From positions 5,720-69,719 of the forward strand of contig QFOT01000001.1 of NCBI GenBank assembly GCA_003241285.1: a stretch of DNA of 64,000 nt, given 5' to 3'. Under the pieces are notes generated by a model, which had not been told where the DNA came from, searched no databases, and worked only from the letters and a program-made list of their open reading frames with translations. The DNA comes from Micavibrio aeruginosavorus. Its GTDB lineage: Bacteria > Pseudomonadota > Alphaproteobacteria > Micavibrionales > Micavibrionaceae. How positions within the stretch are numbered: the stretch's first letter is position 1; each line of letters begins with the position of its first letter. This document shows positions 44,502 to 53,275 of this stretch, one piece after another. A program made the translations under genes and the position numbers.

Positions 44502-46368
44502 TGCGTTGTTTTTGCTTCACGTGGCGGAGCAGGGCGGTAAGGGCTGCGGGCGTTACTCCCGGAATTCTAGAAGCGGCGCCGAGGGTTTCGGGGCGAACAT
44601 GGTCCAGTTTTTGACGGATTTCCACGGAAAGACTGCCAATTAAAGAATAGTCCAAATCCAGCGGAAGTAGTAGGGATTCATCCTTTTTAAAGGCCAAAAC
44701 ATCGGAATCCTGACGATCCATATAGCCGGCATAGGTAGCGTCAATTTCGATTTGTTCCCGAATTGGCGCGGAAATATTATTCATTACAGGCCAGATTTTG
44801 GCCAAATCGGCCCATTCAATATTCGGATACCTCAGTAAATCAAAAGCAGACCGGCGCTGGCCGTCCATCGTGATCTGGAGGCCTAATTTCAATAGTTCGT
44901 TTGGCGTCATTTTAAGCGATGACATCAATTCCCGCGCGGTTTCAAGCTTAGTTCGTTTGTCTAGCCAAATGCCGATTCTTTCTTCGCCAACGCAGCCAAT
45001 TTGAGTGCCGAGATCAGTCAGGCGCTGATCGGCATTATCCGCCCGCAGGCGAAGACGATATTCAGCCCGGCTGGTGAACATCCGGTAAGGCTCCGGGGCG
45101 CCGCGCGTAATAAGGTCATCGATCAAAACGCCGATATAGGCGGTGGCGCGGTCCAGAGTAAAAGTTTCACCGGGGCGCAGGACGGACAGGGCGGCATTAA
45201 TACCGGCCATGATGCCTTGCGCTCCGGCTTCTTCATAGCCAGTGGTGCCATTGATCTGACCCGCGAGGAAAAGCCCGTTTTGCCGCTTCGACTCAAGTGT
45301 GGATTTAAGATCACGCGGATCGCAGTAATCATATTCGACGGCATAGCCGTACTCGATAACTTTGGTGTTTTCCAAGCCTGGAATAGTGCGCAAAATGGCG
45401 TCCTGAACATCTTCGGGCAGGGAGGTGGAAATACCGTTCGGGTAGACCGTATGATCGTCAAGCCCTTCAGGCTCAAGGAAAATCTGGTGACGGTCCTTAC
45501 CGGCAAAACGCATGATCTTGTCTTCGATGGACGGGCAATAACGCGGCCCCTTGCTCTGGATCTGGCCCGAATACATCGGCGCCCGCTGTATATTATCGCG
45601 GATAACCTGATGGGTTTTCTCGGATGTATAGGTCATATAACAGGAAATTTGCGGGACGGTAATCCTATCCGTCATAAAAGAAAACGGCACCGGGTTTTCG
45701 TCGGATTTCTGTTCTTCCAGGATCGACCAGTTTATAGTGCGCCCGTCCAGCCGCGCCGGGGTCCCGGTTTTCAGGCGTCCCAGTGGCAGACCCATTTTTT
45801 CCAATGTGAGCGCCAGCCCGACGGACGGCCCTTCGCCAACCCGGCCAGCCGGGATCTGGGTTTCGCCGCGATGGATAATCCCGCGCAAGAATGTACCGGA
45901 GGTAATGATGACAGCTTTGGCCCCCAGCCTGTCGCCAGTTTGAAGCGTTACGCCCCGAATCTCGCTATTTTCTATAATCAAATCCTCGGCAGAGCCCTCG
46001 ACAATCGATAAATTGTCATAATCATTGAGGATCGATTGCATCGCCTCGCGGTAGAGCTTGCGGTCGGCCTGCGCCCGGGGTCCGCGCACGGCGGGACCTT
46101 TGGAGGCGTTGAGCATGCGAAACTGGATTCCGGCCCGGTCGATAACCCGGCCCATCAGCCCGTCGAGCGCATCGATCTCGCGGACCAGATGGCCCTTGCC
46201 CAGGCCGCCGATAGCGGGGTTGCACGACATGACGCCGATCGTCGATTTCTTGTGAGTGAGCAGCGCGGTTTTCGCGCCCATACGCGCCGAAGCCGCCGCC
46301 GCTTCACAGCCGGCATGCCCGCCGCCAATCACGATGACATCGAAAAGCGCATCAGATGAAATTTCCAT
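44491..46368 (-). CDS. mnmG: tRNA uridine-5-carboxymethylaminomethyl modification enzyme MnmG
   Basis: MnmG (GidA) is the FAD- and NADH-dependent partner of MnmE in wobble-uridine modification. The 625-aa product opens with [19 protein letters not shown], then has [18 protein letters not shown], a conserved [14 protein letters not shown] and a C-terminal helical domain ending near [16 protein letters not shown]. mnmG-rsmG-parA-parB is a conserved block in Alphaproteobacteria. A DnaA box lies just upstream. Confidence 0.97.
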   Translation of the reverse strand: MEISSDALFDVIVIGGGHAGCEAAAASARMGAKTALLTHKKSTIGVMSCNPAIGGLGKGHLVREIDALDGLMGRVIDRAGIQFRMLNASKGPAVRGPRAQADRKLYREAMQSILNDYDNLSIVEGSAEDLIIENSEIRGVTLQTGDRLGAKAVIITSGTFLRGIIHRGETQIPAGRVGEGPSVGLALTLEKMGLPLGRLKTGTPARLDGRTINWSILEEQKSDENPVPFSFMTDRITVPQISCYMTYTSEKTHQVIRDNIQRAPMYSGQIQSKGPRYCPSIEDKIMRFAGKDRHQIFLEPEGLDDHTVYPNGISTSLPEDVQDAILRTIPGLENTKVIEYGYAVEYDYCDPRDLKSTLESKRQNGLFLAGQINGTTGYEEAGAQGIMAGINAALSVLRPGETFTLDRATAYIGVLIDDLITRGAPEPYRMFTSRAEYRLRLRADNADQRLTDLGTQIGCVGEERIGIWLDKRTKLETARELMSSLKMTPNELLKLGLQITMDGQRRSAFDLLRYPNIEWADLAKIWPVMNNISAPIREQIEIDATYAGYMDRQDSDVLAFKKDESLLLPLDLDYSLIGSLSVEIRQKLDHVRPETLGAASRIPGVTPAALTALLRHVKQKQRNAA

Positions 46369-46389
46369 GGGTGAAGTGATACATCAGCC

Positions 46390-46398
46390 TGTGGATAA
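46390..46398 (-). promoter_or_regulatory. Consensus DnaA box upstream of mnmG
   Basis: TGTGGATAA, the complement of TTATCCACA, is 22 bases upstream of the mnmG start. In several bacteria origins neighbour mnmG, but only one box is seen here. Confidence 0.4.
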
Positions 46399-46620
46399 AT
46401 TGCAATGAAAACCAGCCCGTCCTTACCCGGCCCGTATCGATCTTGGGGACGGCTGGAGAAAAAGAAACGCAAGGCTAAGCGCAATGACATTTTAGATGGA
46501 ATAAGGCTGTAAAAATTTTTCGGAGCGTTTTCAATCCGCTCATGCCCTTCGCGGTGAATGATTAAGGGATGCTGTTATCCCGGACCGCGGCGTAAAGAAT
46601 TCTCACGCCGCGCCTTGTGC

Positions 46621-46737
46621 AAAAATCAAGTTCTCAACCGACAGTATAATAATGAATCAAGATTTCGCGTTAGGGATTGAAGAAGATAATATTGTAACGC
46701 ATCATTTCAAAAAATTATCAGGGGAGATTCGATGAAT
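46621..46737. repeat. Direct repeat, copy 1 (leader of the small-gene array)
   Basis: About 117 bases that recur at 47755-47872 with roughly 90% identity and one single-base indel. Each copy ends with GGGGAGATTCG and the ATG of the next gene. It holds an in-frame reading starting MNQDFAL. Confidence 0.85.
46652..46735 (+). CDS. Leader reading frame in repeat copy 1 (27 aa)
   Basis: ATG 46652 opens MNQDFALGIEEDNIVTHHF and stops at a TGA that overlaps the next ATG (46732). The same leader, MNQDFALEIDEDNIVT, starts at 47786 in copy 2 but runs into the following gene through the one-base indel. Either a coupled leader peptide or the remnant of a duplicated gene 5' end. Confidence 0.4.
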   Translation: MNQDFALGIEEDNIVTHHFKKLSGEIR

Positions 46738-46980
46738 ATATTTAAGTATGTGTTATTTGTTTTATTTATCTTAATTCCATTAAGTTCTGCCCTCTCTGCC
46801 TCAGAAGACACGAAGGAGCCTTTCACTCAATGCAATGAGGGGCAACATATTCAGCTCGAACTAGGCAAGCAGCATATAAAATTTTCTATCCCGGAAAAAT
46901 ATTTCTCTCCAAGGGATATTTACAAGAAAGTTCAAGATCCAGCTGAGCTAATTAGTGTTCAGCTAAAAAAACCGATATGA
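46732..46980 (+). CDS. Small exported protein of unknown function (82 aa)
   Basis: The product begins MNIFKYVLFVLFILIPLSSA, a signal peptide, and has a mature part of about 60 residues (PFTQCNEGQHIQLELGKQHI). GGGGAG is 6 bases upstream of the start. Its stop overlaps the start of the next frame (ATGA at 46977). The next gene has no signal peptide, so the two may be halves of one frame-shifted exported protein. Confidence 0.55.
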   Translation: MNIFKYVLFVLFILIPLSSALSASEDTKEPFTQCNEGQHIQLELGKQHIKFSIPEKYFSPRDIYKKVQDPAELISVQLKKPI

Positions 46981-47408
46981 CGCAAAACTGTCATGAAGGG
47001 TTTTCAACCAATAAAATATCAAGTCAGTTTTACAAGGTAACAATTCACCCCTATGGGGGCAATGTAATACCTAATGCGATTAAATTTGAGTTACGCTGGC
47101 AGCCTATTGACAAAGGGATTGTGTCAAATGAATTTCAATTATTTACGAATGAATACAAAGAAGAAAGGCAATGGGAAAGAACAGATTTGCTTATACCTGT
47201 AGACAAAAAACAATCTAAAATTCTATTTTTAAAATGTTTGTATTCATTACCTTCAGTTACACCCACCAAAATGACAGGTTGCGGCGTTACCTCAGACTTC
47301 GAGGGAAGAATGTATTTGAGATATAGCATAAAGCCTGAAGAAATCGGGAATTATAAAGAAATTGATCAAAAAATTAAATCCAAGCTTTCTGAGTTTATGG
47401 TCGAATAA
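46977..47408 (+). CDS. Hypothetical protein overlapping the previous gene (143 aa)
   Basis: The product starts MTQNCHEGFSTNKISSQFYK and has three further cysteines (FLKCLYSLP, TGCGVTS). No signal peptide is seen, although the cysteines and beta-rich sequence look like an exported protein. It either continues the 46732 frame (shifted) or is a separate coupled gene. No family recognised. Confidence 0.5.
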   Translation: MTQNCHEGFSTNKISSQFYKVTIHPYGGNVIPNAIKFELRWQPIDKGIVSNEFQLFTNEYKEERQWERTDLLIPVDKKQSKILFLKCLYSLPSVTPTKMTGCGVTSDFEGRMYLRYSIKPEEIGNYKEIDQKIKSKLSEFMVE

Positions 47409-47435
47409 TTTGAAAAAATATTCAGGAGAGATTCG

Positions 47436-47588
47436 ATGAAGAGATTATCCAAAAAACAGAAGGTTATTATCGCTGCTTGCTGCTTGCTCTTTGCTGCTTG
47501 CTGTTTATTGCTTTCTATTAACTCTGAAAATAATTCCCATACGATTAGTCAGCCAAGATTGCGAGTTAATGAGTTCCGAACAAAATAA
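47436..47588 (+). CDS. Small membrane-anchored protein (50 aa)
   Basis: The frame begins MKRLSKKQKVIIAACCLLF and continues AACCLLLSIN, a Lys-rich start and one hydrophobic, cysteine-rich helix, then a short polar tail. It follows a partial copy of the leader repeat with AGGAG 8 bases upstream of the start. The layout matches the 47867 gene. Confidence 0.5.
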   Translation: MKRLSKKQKVIIAACCLLFAACCLLLSINSENNSHTISQPRLRVNEFRTK

Positions 47589-47606
47589 ACTGTAAAGGAG
47601 CAAACT

Positions 47607-47756
47607 ATGACATCTTATCATGACTATGAAGAGCTGTTACTAACCCACAATTTTATTGGCGGTGCAGGCCAATTTCAGATTACAAATCTTTCTAATGATG
47701 CGCGTGCAAAAGTCGATGAAGATATAAACGGATTTTATCAATCTGGTCTTTCATAA
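47607..47756 (+). CDS. Hypothetical protein, 49 aa
   Basis: ATG 47607 is preceded by AAAGGAG. The product, starting MTSYHDYEELLLTHNFIGGA and ending DEDINGFYQSGLS, is acidic and soluble. It lies between the array's small membrane proteins. The stop falls at the beginning of the second copy of the leader repeat. Confidence 0.45.
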   Translation: MTSYHDYEELLLTHNFIGGAGQFQITNLSNDARAKVDEDINGFYQSGLS

Positions 47757-47872
47757 AAATCAAATTCTCAGCCGACAGTATAATAATGAATCAAGATTTT
47801 GCGTTAGAGATTGACGAAGATAATATTGTGACGAATCATTTCAAAAAAATATTCAGGGGAGATTCGATGAAG
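47755..47872. repeat. Direct repeat, copy 2 (leader of the small-gene array)
   Basis: Matches 46621-46737 at roughly 90% with one inserted base near the end. A third, partial copy (about 30 bases) precedes the 47436 gene. Confidence 0.85.
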
Positions 47873-48130
47873 AAGTTATCAAAAAGAAAAATTATAGTTT
47901 TCAATACTGCGCTTTTCACTCTTTTATTAATATTCATTCTTATTAATCAGAAAGATATTAGACAAGACCTTTGTACAAAAGAAATAACTTGCTTTGGGTT
48001 TCATACGAATCCTCAAAGCGGCTGCGCTATGACAGAATTAGGAGAATGCATTAGTCCAAAGTACAAAAGACTTAACTCAGGTTGCACAAGAGATGCAAAC
48101 GGAGAATGTTTCAAGCAAATTGAATTTTAA
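47867..48130 (+). CDS. Small membrane-anchored cysteine-rich protein (87 aa)
   Basis: I start it at ATG 47867, preceded by GGGGAG, as for the other genes behind this leader; an ATG at 47786 would fuse the repeat's leader reading. The product begins MKKLSKRKIIVFNTALF with one membrane helix, then six cysteines in about 55 residues (DLCTKEITCFG, SGCAMTELGECI, SGCTRDANGECF). A disulfide-rich periplasmic domain is likely. No family recognised. Confidence 0.55.
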   Translation: MKKLSKRKIIVFNTALFTLLLIFILINQKDIRQDLCTKEITCFGFHTNPQSGCAMTELGECISPKYKRLNSGCTRDANGECFKQIEF

Positions 48131-48184
48131 GGTTTAAAATTGCCTGATTAAATTCATCATTCATGTCGCGGCTTGCCATTTAGT

Positions 48185-48922
48185 TTAATCGCCGTCTTTT
48201 TCGGGTTCGAAATCGCCGCTCATGGTCGTGGAGGTCAGGTCAAAAAAACTTCGATCGATGAAAACTTCGTCGTCACGGTATCTCACGTTCAGGGAGACCT
48301 GACCGCCCCATCTTTTTTCGAGGCAATTGTTGAAAAACTCCAAAAAGCGGTCGAAGCGTTTTATCATCCGTGTAATCTGCAAAGGTGAGAGGTTGAAGAG
48401 ATCGCCGATTTCCTTTTTCGCGTCTTCGAAAGCCAGGATCATCACGTTGCGGTAAAAATCACGCTGGCCCATATCCAGGTTGATGCGCCTGGCTTCGTTC
48501 ACTTCAATCTGGTCGGCATGTAAGTCGCAAAACGCATCGATCCCAACAGGCTCGAACTTGCTGTCTTTTATTTCGCGCATACGCTCCCGGCTTTTCGCAA
48601 TTAATTCCCGGTCGAATTCGGCCTTATCCTTGTCCGGCCCTTGAACGGCCAAATGCAAATACAGATTGGCGTCGCGCATAACGTCCTGATTGACCGACAT
48701 GCAGGTTTTCGGAACGGGCGTCACCTGCAGATAGAGAATGCTATAAACAAAACGAAGCGCGATTGTGGAATCGTCTTCAGGCACGTAATTGCAATAACGG
48801 TCGCGGTTAAAATGTGACATCGCATCCCGCAGGGCGAGGGAATAGAAATGAATACGGGCATCGGGGGTGAGGAGGCTTAATTCCTCCGCAAATGCCGGGT
48901 GAAAGTAAGCCGTTCTCTTCAT
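48185..48922 (-). CDS. Hypothetical protein, 245 aa
   Basis: I do not recognise it. The product is soluble, charged and mostly helical (ELIAKSRERMREIKDSKF; LSPLQITRMIKRFDRFLEFF), without signal peptide. It is divergent from the membrane protein at 48953, with a 30-base gap. Confidence 0.62.
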   Translation of the reverse strand: MKRTAYFHPAFAEELSLLTPDARIHFYSLALRDAMSHFNRDRYCNYVPEDDSTIALRFVYSILYLQVTPVPKTCMSVNQDVMRDANLYLHLAVQGPDKDKAEFDRELIAKSRERMREIKDSKFEPVGIDAFCDLHADQIEVNEARRINLDMGQRDFYRNVMILAFEDAKKEIGDLFNLSPLQITRMIKRFDRFLEFFNNCLEKRWGGQVSLNVRYRDDEVFIDRSFFDLTSTTMSGDFEPEKDGD

Positions 48923-48952
48923 AAGAAAAAAGATAAATCAGGCGGGCAAATA

Positions 48953-50212
48953 ATGTCAAGGATTAAAATCCTAATACACACATTGAACACTCTTGTGTGC
49001 ATGGATTTTAAGATCTTCCGTGATAGATTTATTCATATGCCCACTCATTTCCTCTCGCGCGCGGCTAAATCCCTGTCCTGGTGGACGGGGGTTTTGTATC
49101 TTTCGGCCTTCGTTCTCAATACCGGCCTGCTCTGGTTTTTAATCCGCAAGGCGGGGGCGTGCAGTTTCTACGATGTCGGGATTATCCTTGTCCGCTGCGG
49201 CGAGGGGGATCTGGCGAGGTTCCTCGATGTCTTCCTGCTGTATTTCTCGCCGCTCGTGGCGCCGGTCATCGCCCTGAACTGGAGAATGTTTTTCTTCGAA
49301 CCTTTCCTCGCCAGTGAATTCCAGTACCGCCTGCTGTTTATCTTTTTCTTCGTTTCATTCTTCGTCATTTTCTCTTCGCTCTTTGTGCTGCGAAAAATGG
49401 TGAAAGGATTCCTGATCCGCCGCCACGACCGCGAGGCGGGAAAACACGCCTGGATTATACTGGCGATTATTCTCATCCCGGCGCTGCTGAGTTTTTCCTA
49501 CCGGCTTTATCTTTTGCCGCCCAACTGGTCCGGCATGACGATGCATGTCGATTTCTGGCATGGGCAATTCGACGTGCCGCGCGGCGAGATGACGGACTGG
49601 AACGTCCTGCCGCGCCCAAGGCCCGAGCGAAAACCGGCTGAATATGCCGGGAAACTGACGCGCTGGTGGAAGGTCGTGCCCTATATCAATTTCAATTATC
49701 CGATCACTCCCGCCATCGGCGATAACGCGCCGGATGAAACGGTGCAGGTGCAGGTCAATCCGCATCACGAAGCCAGAAGCCGGGAGATGATGCAGGCGGA
49801 GCGGGAGAAATTTCTTGCTTATCGGCTGAGCCTGAAAAGCGAAAAAGACGATCTGCCGATCTATCCTGCAGAGCCTCTTCGCGAGAATGGCTGGGAAATA
49901 TATAAGGCAAATTATTTTTATGAAGATGTGTTTCAGGACATATATGTAGCGCGCAAAAACGGCACTATCGAAAATTTGCTGTATTGCACGCCTTCGCATG
50001 CCTGCGCGGTAAAGACCAGATTTTCCTGGGCATCCTATCCGTGCGAGGCGACGAAAGATTGCGGCTCATGCAAAAAAATATGCATGGATGTGTCGCAAGG
50101 AACGGGGGATTACGACATCCGCTATACGTTCGATAAAAGAAGCATCGAGAATTATCCGGCGATCAATCGAGAGATAAAGAATTTCATCGCCAAGTATTAC
50201 ACGGCGTACTAA
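48953..50212 (+). CDS. Membrane protein with a cysteine-rich C-terminal domain
   Basis: The 419-aa product from ATG 48953 (earlier GTG at 48899, later ATGs at 49001 and 49037 possible) has four to five membrane helices in its first 200 residues (TGVLYLSAFVLNTGLLWFLI; LLFIFFFVSFFVIFSSLFVL; AWIILAIILIPALLSF). A soluble part of about 220 residues follows. Its C-terminus holds seven cysteines (YCTPSHACAV; YPCEATKDCGSCKKICMDV). Topology suggests a periplasmic or surface domain. Family unknown. It is followed within 15 bases by an esterase gene. Confidence 0.62.
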   Translation: MSRIKILIHTLNTLVCMDFKIFRDRFIHMPTHFLSRAAKSLSWWTGVLYLSAFVLNTGLLWFLIRKAGACSFYDVGIILVRCGEGDLARFLDVFLLYFSPLVAPVIALNWRMFFFEPFLASEFQYRLLFIFFFVSFFVIFSSLFVLRKMVKGFLIRRHDREAGKHAWIILAIILIPALLSFSYRLYLLPPNWSGMTMHVDFWHGQFDVPRGEMTDWNVLPRPRPERKPAEYAGKLTRWWKVVPYINFNYPITPAIGDNAPDETVQVQVNPHHEARSREMMQAEREKFLAYRLSLKSEKDDLPIYPAEPLRENGWEIYKANYFYEDVFQDIYVARKNGTIENLLYCTPSHACAVKTRFSWASYPCEATKDCGSCKKICMDVSQGTGDYDIRYTFDKRSIENYPAINREIKNFIAKYYTAY

Positions 50213-50226
50213 AGGGGAAGAGTGTG

Positions 50227-51150
50227 ATGAAGAAAATAATTTTGTCCGTGATTCTGTGCGTCCTGTCTTTTCAGGCGCAGGCAAACACATTGCGCGATAT
50301 CTCCTATGGCCCGCAAAAAGAGCAGAAGATCGATGTCTATCTTCCCTCTGCACCCAAAGCGGCCCCTGTCATCTTCATGGTACATGGCGGCGGCTGGAAA
50401 AACGGCGATAAGGAAATGAGCCGCGTCGTTGAGAACAAGGCGGCGCGCTGGGTAGGTGCGGGATTTATTTTTATCTCGGTCAATTATCCGATGCTGCCCG
50501 ACAGCAGCGTTTCGCAGCAAACGGATAATATTGCCAAGGCGCTGGCTTTCTCGCAGCAAGAGGCAGGCAAATGGGGCGGCGACAAAAATAAATTCATCCT
50601 AATGGGCCATTCGGCAGGCGGGCATTTAGTATCGCTTCTCAATGCCAATCCGGACCCCGTCTATAAGATGGGTGCCAGTGAATGGCTTGGCACCGTATCG
50701 CTCGATAGCGCCGGGATGGATATCGTCAAGGCGATGAAGATGCCGCATTTTAAATTATATGATGAAGTTTTCGGCAGTATGAATGAGGAAGGCTGGGCGA
50801 GCCTGTCGCCCTATCATCAATTATCAAACACGACGCGGCCATGGCTCGGTGTCTGTTCTTCGACACGCAAAATTTCCTGCCCGCAAAATGAGGACTATGC
50901 TGCCAAGGCAAAATCCTTGGGTGTCAGGGCGCAGGTTTTGCCCATAGCGCTGAAACATGGCGAGATCAACGAGCAACTCGGACTGGAGAATGACTATACA
51001 AAACAGGTTGAGGAATTTATGGCTTCTCTCGATCCGGCGGTCGCCGCGCTTTTAAGCAATAGCAAAGCAACTCCGGCCTCTACATCCTCGCCAGACAAAC
51101 GAGAAGGCCCGTTGCGCAGATATCTCCGCGAACGGGCCAGTCATCGCTAA
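50227..51150 (+). CDS. Exported alpha/beta-hydrolase (esterase/lipase type)
   Basis: The 307-aa product has a signal peptide (MKKIILSVILCVLSFQAQA) and an alpha/beta-hydrolase fold: the oxyanion motif VHGGGWKNGDK near residue 52, the nucleophile elbow GHSAGGHL and a later Asp/His pair (LKHGEI). It resembles the HSL-type carboxylesterases. A GTG three bases before the ATG could also start it. Substrate unknown. Confidence 0.85.
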   Translation: MKKIILSVILCVLSFQAQANTLRDISYGPQKEQKIDVYLPSAPKAAPVIFMVHGGGWKNGDKEMSRVVENKAARWVGAGFIFISVNYPMLPDSSVSQQTDNIAKALAFSQQEAGKWGGDKNKFILMGHSAGGHLVSLLNANPDPVYKMGASEWLGTVSLDSAGMDIVKAMKMPHFKLYDEVFGSMNEEGWASLSPYHQLSNTTRPWLGVCSSTRKISCPQNEDYAAKAKSLGVRAQVLPIALKHGEINEQLGLENDYTKQVEEFMASLDPAVAALLSNSKATPASTSSPDKREGPLRRYLRERASHR

Positions 51151-51163
51151 TTGAATGAAATTT

Positions 51164-51676
51164 CTAAGACGCGAGGCGCACGGTTTTATTTTCACCGGCC
51201 TCAGGCGGCTCGCCTGTCAGTTTCGCCTTCACATAGCCATAGGCATGGACGAATTTTGAAGACGGCGCATCCCAATACTCCGCCGTTTCAGGCTTGAATT
51301 TAATCAGGCAGATATTCGGATCACTCTTGCCCTGCGGGAACCAGACGGAGAGCGCATCGCTCCAAAGCTCATCGATCTTATTCCGGTCGTCTGTAATTTG
51401 CGCCGTGCCGCTTAAGGACACGTAGTTATTGCTGGCCGGATCGGAGTAGCTCACCAGCATCGACGAATCCGCTTTTATCTCGGCGACTTTCGGTGAATCT
51501 TTCGAGGTGAAATACCAAAGCTCGTTGCGGCTATCGGTGCTGTCCTTCTGCTGCGCGGCCATCGGGCGTGAATACATGCGGCCTTCCCGGTCCTGCGTTA
51601 CCATCATCGCAAATTTGATGTCCTTGATCAGGTCAAATACTTTATTGCGCGCTTCCATGTCATTATCTGCGGTCAT
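51164..51676 (-). CDS. Pyridoxamine 5'-phosphate oxidase-family protein (general stress protein 26-like)
   Basis: The 170-aa product has the split-barrel FMN-binding pattern of the GSP26 group: IKFAMMVTQDREGRMYSRPM, LWYFTSKDSPKVAEI and VSYSDPASNNYVSLSGTAQI. The C-terminal block CLIKFKPETAEYWDAP also fits. It lacks the features of the vitamin B6 enzyme PdxH. Flavin binding is expected, activity unknown. Confidence 0.85.
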   Translation of the reverse strand: MTADNDMEARNKVFDLIKDIKFAMMVTQDREGRMYSRPMAAQQKDSTDSRNELWYFTSKDSPKVAEIKADSSMLVSYSDPASNNYVSLSGTAQITDDRNKIDELWSDALSVWFPQGKSDPNICLIKFKPETAEYWDAPSSKFVHAYGYVKAKLTGEPPEAGENKTVRLAS

Positions 51677-51727
51677 CTTGTCCTCTTTCGTTTGATTGCA
51701 AACAAATCAGGAGCAAGAAGGGTTCCG

Positions 51728-53203
51728 TCAGGATATGACAGGCTGTAATTCCGGCGCTGGAAAAAGGCGTCTATGCTCTTCCTGCATCAGGCGCATATAA
51801 GTGCCCAGATGCCATGGCGAGGGTTTGAACGGTTCGATCGTTTTTATATTCCAGCCATCTGGCATTTCGGTGAGGCCATGGATCGTAAAATGACCGTCAT
51901 ATTTTAATCGGGCTTCCTCGATCCGTTTCTGGAAGTAAGGATTTAGAAATTTTCCATTGGAGGGCGTCGCATAAACCATATCCTCTGTGGTCGCTATGCG
52001 CACAAGCTGGTCGATAACCACCACCGTCCCGTTCATGTGAAAATCGACCGGGTCGCAAATCTTCACGGTGTTGGCGAAACCATCGCTCTCATGGCGGCAG
52101 GGAATGACATCGGCTCCCGCTATATTGCCGTTCTCATCTTTAAAAAGATTCCAGACGATGCCGCGGTCAGACAAGCCCGGAGAGAAGGGGGAGGGAATAA
52201 CCAGAATGTTCCCGCGCTTGAGCTGGAAGTTCTCAAAGGAAGTATCGCAAAAATTTTCGCTCAACGTATTTTCGATGACCGGCCTGGCTGAAGATTTTTT
52301 TGCAGGAAGCGCGGCAGGTTTGGCGACATCCGCCTGCGCCTCTGCGCCGGCACGTTTTATTTCTATGCCATTAAAAAGGCTGGTTAGGGCGGATAGATCG
52401 GCTATCACATTTTCCGGACGTTCCGGTTTAATCTTCTTCTTTGCAGGTTGCGTAAAATTGGCTTCCTCGATCAATTTTGCCAGAAGCTCTGGATTTTGTT
52501 TCCACCAAGGTTCGGTTTTTGAAATCTCCGCCACGGGCATGACGTCTTCGGCAATCGTTTCCGCTTTAAGAGCCTCTTCCGTAGCCTGTATAAAAGCGGG
52601 CTTGGTTGAAGCGCTCAGCATAAAATCCTTATGCAATTGTCTGGACTTTTCCATCATCTGCCGGGAACGCTCATACAGGGCCAATTCATAATCTCTGTAC
52701 TGCGAGCCGGATATCATTCCCGGAAACCACGCGGGCTTGGAATCTTTCGTGCTCCGGCTTAGCAGAATGTCATCCGGGCCCAGTTCAAGAAAAAGACTGT
52801 TTTCCGCCTGGTGACCTTTTAGTCCTTTCTCAAGCGCTTTTGAAACGTCATGCCAAAAAGAACTATCCTGAACATAGGCAATCTTTTTCAGGGAAGGTGT
52901 AAAGAACTCCTCATAAAGGGGAATGATATCTATCCGGTTTGTACGCAACATAAGATTTTTTTCGTTCAGACGGGCGATAACAGGCTGATCTGCGACGGGG
53001 AAAACAATATCATGCTGAAGAATTTTTGCCGTGTTGTAGGAGAAACGCGAAGCGGCAATAGCGTGAGGCTCTGCCTCTCCTTTTTTGAATACAAAGCCAT
53101 GGATGAGAAGGCTGCGCGGCCAGAGATCCGTTTCACCGCTATGAGGAATAAAGGCGCGGACGATGCTGCCCCGGCGAATGGCTGGATTGATATGAATACT
53201 CAT
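51728..53203 (-). CDS. Large protein with two MazF/PemK-like segments (inferred)
   Basis: The 491-aa product is soluble. Near residues 9-100 the order RRGSIVRAFIPHSG, LWPRSLLI, LQHDIVFP, NLMLRTNRIDIIPL resembles the start, middle and end of the MazF/PemK fold. Near residues 330-430 a second run shows LKRGNILVIPSPFSPGLSDR, GIVWNLFKDEN, GTVVVIDQLVRIATTEDMV. The region between is charged and Pro/Ala-rich. No antitoxin-like neighbour is seen. This fold assignment is my reading of patterns and may be wrong; otherwise unknown. It lies upstream of holA, on the same strand. Confidence 0.55.
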   Translation of the reverse strand: MSIHINPAIRRGSIVRAFIPHSGETDLWPRSLLIHGFVFKKGEAEPHAIAASRFSYNTAKILQHDIVFPVADQPVIARLNEKNLMLRTNRIDIIPLYEEFFTPSLKKIAYVQDSSFWHDVSKALEKGLKGHQAENSLFLELGPDDILLSRSTKDSKPAWFPGMISGSQYRDYELALYERSRQMMEKSRQLHKDFMLSASTKPAFIQATEEALKAETIAEDVMPVAEISKTEPWWKQNPELLAKLIEEANFTQPAKKKIKPERPENVIADLSALTSLFNGIEIKRAGAEAQADVAKPAALPAKKSSARPVIENTLSENFCDTSFENFQLKRGNILVIPSPFSPGLSDRGIVWNLFKDENGNIAGADVIPCRHESDGFANTVKICDPVDFHMNGTVVVIDQLVRIATTEDMVYATPSNGKFLNPYFQKRIEEARLKYDGHFTIHGLTEMPDGWNIKTIEPFKPSPWHLGTYMRLMQEEHRRLFPAPELQPVIS

Positions 53204-53275
53204 TACGGCTTCCCTTTACGCAAAATAACGGCGAACCTTATCGGCAAAGGGCAAAATTTGTCAAATTTGGCGGCG

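Noticed and set aside
44517..44524. Third parS site at the end of mnmG
   Set aside because: Only the half TTCACGTG matches; the other half is too different.
46369..46651. Candidate replication origin upstream of mnmG
   Set aside because: Only one DnaA box and no AT-rich unwinding element, so I report the box but not an origin.
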